From Chrysochromulina parva (taxonomy: Eukaryota > Haptophyta > Prymnesiales > Chrysochromulinaceae), in contig PJAB01001122.1 in assembly GCA_002887195.1 (NCBI GenBank), forward strand, positions 1 through 17,070: DNA of 17,070 bases. Direction: 5' to 3'. Below the pieces are notes generated by a model that worked only from the letters and a program-made list of their open reading frames with translations, did not search any database and was not told the origin of the DNA. Within the stretch, counting starts at the first letter, position 1, and every line of letters begins with the position of its first letter. The position numbers and the translations under genes are program-made. This document shows, in pieces, positions 7,394 through 14,100 of this stretch.

Positions 7394-7643
7394 TCAATCA
7401 TTCGCAGAGGCTCGCACGATTCCGGCCGATGAACGATACGACAGCGATCTGCGTGCGCACTTGCATCGCAAGCCCTGTTTTCGTATCGGCGCCATGACGG
7501 GCGGCCGATCTCTGTGGTTCATTGTCGGGGAAGCGCTCGGTAATCATTTAGGGGAATGCATGACGCACCTCGGGCACGTAAGAACAACCCCGCTGAGTGA
7601 TGGTGTCGGACTTGTCCGACTCGCCTCTTGGCGCTTGGGGTGA
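7380..7643 (+). other. Likely continuation of the RING-like gene in another frame
   Basis: In the frame starting at 7383 the translation includes FAEARTIPADERYDSDLRAH, then LHRKPCFRIGAMTGGRSLWF and IVGEALGNHLGE, which looks like real protein, and ends at a stop at 7641-7643. It can be joined to the RING-like frame by a one-base slip at gac-tga, or by a phase-0 intron from GTGGAC at 7385 to an AG ending at 7472 (88 nt). A consensus donor GTAAGA lies at 7578, so a last short exon is also possible. I cannot choose between these. Confidence 0.35.
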
Positions 7644-7682
7644 TGGGAATGCTTCAGCACTAAGCGGTGATACTGTTGTGCA

Positions 7683-7741
7683 GGGTGTGACGGGGTGATG
7701 CAGAGTGAGATAGGGTGAGTGAGGGTGAGTGAGATTGAGTT
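7683..7741 (+). repeat. Degenerate tandem repeat of gggtgagtga
   Basis: The 10-bp unit gggtgagtga is perfect twice at 7713-7732, with degenerate copies on both sides (gggtgtgacg, gggtgatgca, gagtgagata, gattgagtt). This is a simple minisatellite in the 3' intergenic region. It is not a telomeric array, because the unit does not match known telomere repeats. Confidence 0.75.
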
Positions 7742-7943
7742 GTACATGTACCTCAGCTAGCTTTACCATGATGCCCCCACCACGTCCACCACGTCCACAG
7801 CGCTCTTCGTTTCCGCGGGCCGGCCGGCGCGGCCTCTCTGTGGACTGTGCGCGCCGATACTCAGTGTTCAGTCTTCAGATGTTCAAAGTGATCGTGTCGT
7901 AGAACTAGCGTAGTGTAGTTGTAGATCCGTTGCTCGGTCGGAG

Positions 7944-7971
7944 ATGATGTCGGTCGGATACACGACATCAT
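7944..7971. repeat. 9-bp perfect inverted repeat
   Basis: The arms atgatgtcg (7944-7952) and cgacatcat (7963-7971) are separated by 10 bases and could form a hairpin. It lies about 100 bp past the end of the rhomboid gene, in the convergent region. A binding site or RNA hairpin is possible; nothing decides its role. Confidence 0.6.
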
Positions 7972-8020
7972 AACGGAGGTGTGCCCGCGCGCGCGCCGTG
8001 ACCGCTGAGGACGCCCCGAA

Positions 8021-8030
8021 TTATTTTATT
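8021..8030 (-). terminator. Probable polyadenylation signal of the rhomboid gene
   Basis: On the minus strand this reads aataaaataa, with AATAAA at 8030-8025, about 44 nt past the rhomboid stop. Position and sequence fit a canonical eukaryotic poly(A) signal, and the local AT-richness stands out. Confidence 0.55.
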
Positions 8031-8073
8031 AACTTTCCGGACCCAAATTCTGGCATCTGTCCATCTCTGCATC

Positions 8074-9366
8074 TCAGAGCGCGGACCGCAGAATGTTGAG
8101 CATCTCCCTCCAGTCGCCGCCGCCGTCATGCCAGGCTCCCAACACGAGCTCGCGCGCGCCCTGCCCCATGGTCGCGACGAGCAGCGCGACGCCCACGTTC
8201 AAGAGGAGCTTCTCGACTCCGAGCACGCCCGGCGGGGGCAGCGCGTTCGAGAGGTGATCGACGAGCAGGTGGAGGACCACGCATCTCAGAGGTGGGAGAG
8301 CGACCGAGCCCACGCGCACTGGTTCGGTGGGCAGCGCGGCGGCGCGCAGGAGCAGGAGCCCCATGGCCGCGCCGCTCACGGCCGAGCGCGGCTGCGCACG
8401 CCGCCCGAAGAGGAGCTGCGTGAGCACGCAGCTGAGCGCGCTCACCACGCCGGCCGCGGCCCACCAGCCGAGCAGCGCCACCCTCCCGGGGGCGCCGTAT
8501 TGGGCACTTAGCACGGGCTCGAGCTCTGCCGAGGTGACGACGAGGACGATGAGCGCGTGCAGCCAATGGACGAGGCCCACGGGCGTTACCGTCGCCGTCA
8601 GCAACGTGTACAGCCGGCCGCGGCGCAGCAGGCTGTCGAAGCATGTCGACAGGTGGCCAGCCACGAAGCCTCGCGGTAGCAACTTGCTCAGCAAGTAGCT
8701 GCCGGTGAGTGCGAGGAGCAGAAGCGGCGGCGCGCCGACTGAGGCTGCCCACGGGCCGAGGGCTTCGGGACTCGCCGGCAGCAGCGGCAGCCATCGCCCG
8801 AGCAGTCCGATCCACACGAGCTCGCCGTGCACTGCTGCCGAGCCGAGGCCCAGGTTGAGAAGCGGTGAGATCGGCCCGTCGGCGGCTGCGCCGAGCGCCT
8901 CCTCGAAGAGAGGACCCCACTCTTCGCGGTGCGCGTCAAGCGTCGTTATCAGTGATGTCTCGTGCGGCCGCGTGTACACGCACGCCGCCGAGAGCACCGC
9001 GAGGCACGCCGTCGAGCGCCAGCGCATCCGACGGCGCTGAGAAGGCTTCACCTGTGCGGCGCCCGCTGTGACCACCTTGGCCTCCGGCGGAACTTCCGGC
9101 ATTGATATCGGCATCTCGGCTGGAGGGGCGGTCAATGGCTCGATGCCGCCGAGTAGGCCGCCATACTCAGCAGTAGGAAGAGCAGCAGCAGCACCGGTAT
9201 CGCCAGGACGGCCGCTAGGAGGCTCGATCGGCGGCGGCGGTACGAAAGGCTTGGCGCCGAGCGGAGGTCGCGGTGCTGGACTGCTCGTGGAGCCCGTCGC
9301 GAACGGGTTGGGTGGCGTCGGGTAATTGAGGTCGGCGCCCAGTGCGAGAAGCAAGATGGCGTGCAT
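8074..9366 (-). CDS. Rhomboid-family intramembrane protease-like protein
   Basis: ATG 9366 gives 430 residues. Residues about 15-100 are proline-rich and disordered and include YPTPPNPFATG, an NPF motif of the kind bound by EH domains. A first hydrophobic segment lies at about 117-132, and the rhomboid core at about 210-410 has six or so hydrophobic helices. Conserved features are RRGRLYTLLTATVTPVGLVHWLHALI (residues 248-273, the Arg...H..H helix before L1), AELEPVLSAQYG (280-291), SAVSGAAMG (328-336, the GxSG block with Ser331), and VDHLSNALP (369-377, His371 in the last core helix). The Ser-His dyad may therefore be intact. The Asn usually found after the first His cluster is missing, and the first Gly of GxSG is Ala. 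It is either a divergent active protease or an inactive relative (iRhom/derlin-like). The compartment is unknown. It is divergent from the next gene. Confidence 0.7.
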   Translation of the reverse strand: MHAILLLALGADLNYPTPPNPFATGSTSSPAPRPPLGAKPFVPPPPIEPPSGRPGDTGAAAALPTAEYGGLLGGIEPLTAPPAEMPISMPEVPPEAKVVTAGAAQVKPSQRRRMRWRSTACLAVLSAACVYTRPHETSLITTLDAHREEWGPLFEEALGAAADGPISPLLNLGLGSAAVHGELVWIGLLGRWLPLLPASPEALGPWAASVGAPPLLLLALTGSYLLSKLLPRGFVAGHLSTCFDSLLRRGRLYTLLTATVTPVGLVHWLHALIVLVVTSAELEPVLSAQYGAPGRVALLGWWAAAGVVSALSCVLTQLLFGRRAQPRSAVSGAAMGLLLLRAAALPTEPVRVGSVALPPLRCVVLHLLVDHLSNALPPPGVLGVEKLLLNVGVALLVATMGQGARELVLGAWHDGGGDWREMLNILRSAL

Positions 9367-9588
9367 CGGCGAGGCTCCGTGGAAATGTCGAGACAGATTG
9401 CAAGCTCATCGCCTGAAGGGACCTCCTCGCCACGAAGAGAAGGAACGCCGATTTTTCGGGACTGAAACTTAAAGCTGGCCCCTCGTTGTTTCCAAACTAG
9501 GCACAAAGGCAGTGGGGCCCCCGCCGCCCTCGCCGCCGCTCGCCGCCCTCGCCGCCGCCGCCCCTTGCTGGCAGTCGCAGTAGGCGCG
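9367..9588. promoter_or_regulatory. Presumed bidirectional promoter between the rhomboid and glycosyltransferase-like genes
   Basis: Two divergent start codons lie 222 bp apart, so both promoters and 5' leaders are expected here. The right end is a long pyrimidine-rich, GCC-rich run ending ttgctggcagtcgcag just before ATG 9589. That looks like a 3' splice site, so the glycosyltransferase-like gene may have an upstream non-coding exon. No TATA box is seen. Confidence 0.35.
9520..9564 (+). repeat. GCC-rich triplet repeat
   Basis: An interrupted (GCC)n tract contains two near copies of cgccgccctcgccgccg, at 9522-9538 and 9541-9557. It sits directly upstream of the start codon at 9589 and is probably 5' UTR or the polypyrimidine part of an intron. 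Confidence 0.7.
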
Positions 9589-10752
9589 ATGGATGTGGCT
9601 GTGTGCCTGTCGGGCTGGGTGAACGTCAATGTCGTCTCAGCCGGTCGCACACTGCGACTCAATCTGATCGACCCGCTGGGTGCCGATGTGTTTGTTGCGG
9701 GCACATATCTGCACAGCGAGTGTACTGCCGAGCACTGCGAGCTTTTTCATCAGCAACTCCACGGACTCGAGCCGATAACCCGGAAGTCCTTTCGGCCGAT
9801 GGTCACCACATCGGAGCTGCTTCGCTCCATGCAAGCGCTACCGCCATGGCCTCGTGTCCTGGCGGTCTCTGCAACTCAGTACCGCTATCGCAACCTCTCC
9901 ATCTTCACGCCAGTGCTTGGAAACTCTCAGGCCAATGTCCTACGCGAATTTTGGGACTACCAGCAGGTCCTCGACCTCATGACACAGCACGAGCAGTCCA
10001 TCAGAGCGAGATACGCTCGCGTTGTCTTCTCTCGCCTCGAGATGGACTGGGCGGCTCCCCACCCACCTTTGCACTTGCTCGCCCCACAGCTCCTCTGGCT
10101 GCCCTGGAGCAACTCGCGTTACGCCACAGGGCTGAACGATCGTCACGCCGTGATGGCTCGTGAGCATGCAGAGGTCTACTTTGGCCGATGGCGACTGCTC
10201 CACACGCACTTGACGCCCGAGGGACTGCGCATGGGGCCAGCGCGCTCCAATCTCATTCCCATGGGCTCCCTCACGTACGTAGGCCCTGAGGTTTTCCTCA
10301 AGTTGCTGCTCTTCGCCGCCAATATCTCGTTTGGGTTCTTTAGTCCGCTCGGTTTCGTGTCCTGCTGCGGCCTGGCAGTCCGACGCGGCGGCACGTGCTG
10401 GCAATATGCCCTCTGCCGGAAGGCGCAGCTCGGCAATCGAACAGCGGGAGCGCGTTACCCGGACGAGCTCAACATGGCGATCCACGACGCTGCTTTGCTT
10501 CGCGCATGCCCAGGGGCCGCGCTGCAGCCCAAACTGTTTCTGGACGGCACGAGAGGACCACGGGGCGCGTCAGGGCTCTTGCAGCTCGTCATACCCGCTG
10601 ACATCCTCGGTGATGAGCACGTTTGGCGGAATCGTACACAAAGACGCGTCCAAACATCGCCTCTGCTGGTGATCCGCAACAGTACCAGCACGACCACGCT
10701 GCTGATGAGCACGCAGCAAATGTCATCATGTGCTCTTGCTCACAGCCCGTAG
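9589..10752 (+). CDS. Glycosyltransferase-like protein of an algal uncharacterised family
   Basis: ATG 9589 (gcgATGG) gives 387 residues; a TTG upstream at 9565 is not credible as a eukaryotic start. The N-terminus MDVAVCLSGWVNV...LRLNLIDPLGADVFVAGTY resembles the opening strand and helix of a Rossmann-like family common in algal genomes. The block FSRLEMDWAAPHPPLHLL (residues about 148-165) corresponds to an R-x-D region where other transferases bind a nucleotide-sugar and metal. The block LNDRHAVMAREHAEVYFGRW (about 182-201) is the most family-like signature I recognise. RYPDELNMAIHD follows near residue 294. These are typical of glycosyltransferase-like proteins annotated only as hypothetical or domain of unknown function. 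A role in glycan synthesis is inference. No clear signal anchor is seen, so an upstream exon encoding one may be missing. Confidence 0.55.
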   Translation: MDVAVCLSGWVNVNVVSAGRTLRLNLIDPLGADVFVAGTYLHSECTAEHCELFHQQLHGLEPITRKSFRPMVTTSELLRSMQALPPWPRVLAVSATQYRYRNLSIFTPVLGNSQANVLREFWDYQQVLDLMTQHEQSIRARYARVVFSRLEMDWAAPHPPLHLLAPQLLWLPWSNSRYATGLNDRHAVMAREHAEVYFGRWRLLHTHLTPEGLRMGPARSNLIPMGSLTYVGPEVFLKLLLFAANISFGFFSPLGFVSCCGLAVRRGGTCWQYALCRKAQLGNRTAGARYPDELNMAIHDAALLRACPGAALQPKLFLDGTRGPRGASGLLQLVIPADILGDEHVWRNRTQRRVQTSPLLVIRNSTSTTTLLMSTQQMSSCALAHSP

Positions 10753-11159
10753 GTTCTTTAGTAGGTTCTGGCGTCTCTTCGCTTGTAGTAGCTAGTGTGT
10801 GCCGTCGAGCGTCGTGACCTGGGTGTAAACCTAAGAGCGGAGTCCGGTCGATGACATTTCAGGCGGAGATGAAAAAACCGTGAAGGAAAAGAGACCACCA
10901 CGCGCAGTTGGGAAAGCCACAGATCCAAAAATGCGTCTCGTCATGGGCCGCGGGTCTCGGAATGCGCCTCTTTGTGCTGGGGTCCGGACCGACCTAGCAA
11001 TTGAGTACCCCGAGAGAGCGAGTACTTAGTACTTGTGTTGACCGAGGGCAGCGGAGCCGTCCAAGCAAGCAAGCTAGCTAGTTAGTCGAAACAACACAAC
11101 TTTCCGTGCTTGCTTGCTTGCTTGGAGCCGTCCGAGTTTGGATAGGAAACTTTGATAAG
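10753..11159. other. Intergenic region upstream of the giant NACHT gene
   Basis: It contains the 3' UTR of the glycosyltransferase-like gene and the promoter and leader of the NACHT gene. A gtaggttct direct repeat lies at 10749 and 10762. The right end holds a conspicuous inverted repeat of AAGC/GCTT tetramers. No coding region or canonical poly(A) signal was found. The NACHT frame is closed upstream by a TAG at 11079. Confidence 0.5.
11051..11136. repeat. Inverted tetranucleotide repeat flanked by a 10-bp direct repeat
   Basis: The left arm ccaagcaagcaagc (11061-11074) is the exact reverse complement of gcttgcttgcttgg (11112-11125), and the right side continues for one more tetramer to the left. 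The outer flanks carry the direct repeat ggagccgtcc at about 11053-11062 and 11124-11133. It sits 35-100 bp upstream of the NACHT ATG, probably within the 5' leader, so an RNA hairpin there could affect translation. It could also be a simple microsatellite inversion. Confidence 0.75.
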
Positions 11160-14100
11160 ATGTTTCCCACACACGCACAGCACGACCCCCACCGCAGAAT
11201 TTGCCTCATTCCTGCGAAGCGCCCGGCCATGGACATGGACAACAATGGCGTAGCGGCTGACGAGTCACTTCCGTGGACGTCCGTGCGTTGCGCCTTGTAC
11301 CTCTCCAATCACCAGGTCATTCAGAAACTCAACTTGGCGATCTGCGATGCTGCACGCGTGCAGGCGCCCAACCCGCTCATCCACATGGCCCAGTTCCTGC
11401 GTGCGTGGCGGCCACATCCGGACGACCCGCCTTCAGTAGCCGCCACATCATTGGCGGATAGCGTGAGAATGCGCGCTTCGAGCACCAGCGTAGGCAGCAG
11501 CAGCAGCAGCAGCGCCGTCGGCAGTCCAGATGGCAACAGCTCACCACTGCCAGCTGACTTGTTAGCTGAGCAGCCGCTGCTAGCTGAGCCGCCGCCGCTC
11601 ACGCCGCCTCCGCCCATCTTCCTCGACCCCGCCGACGACGAGAGCGACGCACCTGATGAGGACGAGAGCGACGCCGTGGTGGCGGCCGTGGTGGCGTCCC
11701 CCGTCGCGCTGGAGCCGCCGCCCTCGGCCACGGCCGTCTCGTCGCCGCCACTCGCGGCCGCGCTGCCCGCGCCCGTGGCACCCATCGGAGGCCGGCTCAT
11801 GCCGAGCAGCGAGGAGGAGCTCTCGAGGCTGCTGCGAGAGTCAGGCATCGACGTTTCCACATGGGGTACCGGTACCTCAAAGTCAGTGCGCCATCTGCTG
11901 GCCGAGCTCCACGCGACCGAGTGCCACCTGCAGCTGCACGGCGAGAGCTCCGAGCTGCTGCGTGTGCTCGCGCGCGTAGACGTGCAGCTGCACTTGCGTG
12001 GGCGTGTGCTCGTCGAGACGCACACGCAGATGGGCGGGCGAACGGCGCAGCGCTTCAAGCTGCTCTCGGTGCGCATGCGGGAGGGCGAAGAATGGCAGGC
12101 GGCCATCCGACGCGTGCTGCGCGTGTTGCTGCGAGGAATTTCGGAGCACGGCTACCAGATGGACGAGGACGCGCACACGGTCGAGATGAGCCGCCGCCTC
12201 GCCTACTCGTATCCGGGCCTCCATACAGAGTGCACTCGACACTTCGTGACGGTGGTGCTGGACGAGCGCTCTGATACGTTGACGCTTGGGCACGCGGCGC
12301 AGGACAGGTTCACAACGGCCGAGTTCGCGGCGGGTGCCACGTTGTTCAAGCACCATTGGGCGTGGTACCTACCACGAGAGTGGGAGACGATCCAAAAGAA
12401 GCTCAAGCGAGAGGACCTCGAGCATGCGCGCCAGCAGCAGCAGCAGCTCCAGCTCCAGCACGGCGGCGGCGGCGGTGGTGCCAACGGGAGCGCGCACGGT
12501 GCGAGCGCGCACGGCGCTGGCGCGCACGTCAACGGCGCGCACGCGCGCGCACATTTGGACGACACACCCGGCTGCCATGACGTGCGCTTCGACGGCCAGG
12601 GCGAGTTGCGGATCACGGATGATGATCTCGGACCGGAGGAGATCCAATTGCGTGTGCTGGGGCAGCTGTACTCGGGTTGCCAGACGCTCTTCTATCATCG
12701 GATCGGAGCAGAGCAGGGGCGAGCGCGCATCTTGTACGTGCAGGGCCTCGACTCGCGCGGCGCGTGGCTAGATCCCACAGTGTGCAAGCTCGCGCCCAAG
12801 GATCTGCTACGCGCCGAGGTGGACGCGCACGCGGCGTTCGTGCGCTACATAGGCGAGTCGGTGCCGCAACGCATAGGCGAGCCCGTGTACGTGGACGAGA
12901 TCGGTGGGATGGTGCTCGAGCTCGTCGGGGCGTGCTGGCGCATGCCCGAGCTCGCGCACACGCAGGCCAACCTGTCGAACACGTTCGCCGAAGTGTGCAA
13001 GTACGACTCGGACCACGCGGAGGAGCTCGCGGTGCCCAGGACGGCGCGAAGCCGCCCTGTCTTCGGCGAGGTTCGGCAGGTGATCGACGACGTGCTGCTC
13101 GGGCAGCTCGCAGCCGTGGTGCGCCAGTCGGCCCACCGCGAGCCCGGCGTCTCGCTCGTCGACTACTACGGGCTGCTCCCCAAGATCCGCAAGCAACTCT
13201 CTCGCGAGGAGGACCATTCCTTGCATCTGGCCATGCGCAAGGTGATCCCCATCATCAAGCCGTCGACGCTGATTGCGCTGCGCTCGCTCGAAGCAGTGCT
13301 CGCCGAAAAGGGCGAGGAGCACGTTGGGCCCGAGGGCTACCCCGGCCCCTGGTTTTGCATCGTGCACGGCGACCTGCATGGCGGCAACATCATGGTGGAC
13401 TCGCGCTCGTACTCGTGGCTGATCGACTACGGTGAGGTCGAGGACGCGCACGTGTTCAAGGACCCTGCCAAGCTCGAGGCGTGCTTCTGGTTCATCTACA
13501 CGACGCTGCCCATTCCGCCACGCGCACTCACGTCGGCGTCCGCACGCGAGCTGCGATGGTGGCTCTCCATCCCCGCCTTGGTGGCAGAGAGGCTCGATGA
13601 GCGCGCCAAGGCCACCGGCCAAACGCTCACGCTCGAGGCGCTGCCCGAGGTGCTCCGAGGGGCGTGTGCCTCCGCGGGCGTGGCGGGCAAGCACGTGGAC
13701 GTCGACGAGGTGCTGCTGCGCTTCGCATCCGAGGCGGAATGCGATGAGTACCTGCGCGAGGCTGAGCAGATGATGGACGTGCTGCTGCCCGACCGGGAAC
13801 TCCATCTGATGGCGGCGCAGCTGCAGAGCTGTCCCTCGTTTGTGACCAAGGAGCGGCTGCGCCTGTGCTGGGAGCAGGTGGTGCAGATCCGCGAGCTGCT
13901 CACGCGATCGTACTGTCGGCCGCACTCGGGGGACGTGCACCAATACGACGCGCACCCCATGCAGTACGCGGTCGCCCTCTTCCACTTTGCTCTCAAGACG
14001 GTGACCCAGTACAGGGAGCCCAATCCATACTCGCGGCGCCTCGCGGCGCACGCCGTCGAGCGGTTGGCAGGCTACGTCGAGGCGTGGGTCAGAGGGCAGG

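Larger units (their letters stand above)
7644..8073. other. Convergent intergenic region rich in short repeats
   Basis: It lies between the 3' end of the RING-like gene and the 3' end of the rhomboid gene. It holds a GGGTGAGTGA-type tandem repeat, a 9-bp unit (caccacgtc) repeated at about 7778-7797, an inverted repeat at 7944-7971, and a (CG)n run near 7987. I see no supportable gene. Confidence 0.5.

Noticed and set aside
6811..7401. Minus-strand 196-codon frame opposite the RING-like gene
   Set aside because: The plus strand shows an ordered zinc-ligand pattern; the antisense product is Ser/Arg-rich with no motif.
7683..7741. Internal telomere-like repeat
   Set aside because: The gggtgagtga unit matches neither TTAGGG nor TTTAGGG, and is too degenerate and short.
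9132..9704. Minus-strand open frame across the divergent promoter
   Set aside because: It overlaps both the rhomboid 5' end in another frame and the start of the glycosyltransferase-like gene; its composition is Arg/Ala-rich with no motif.
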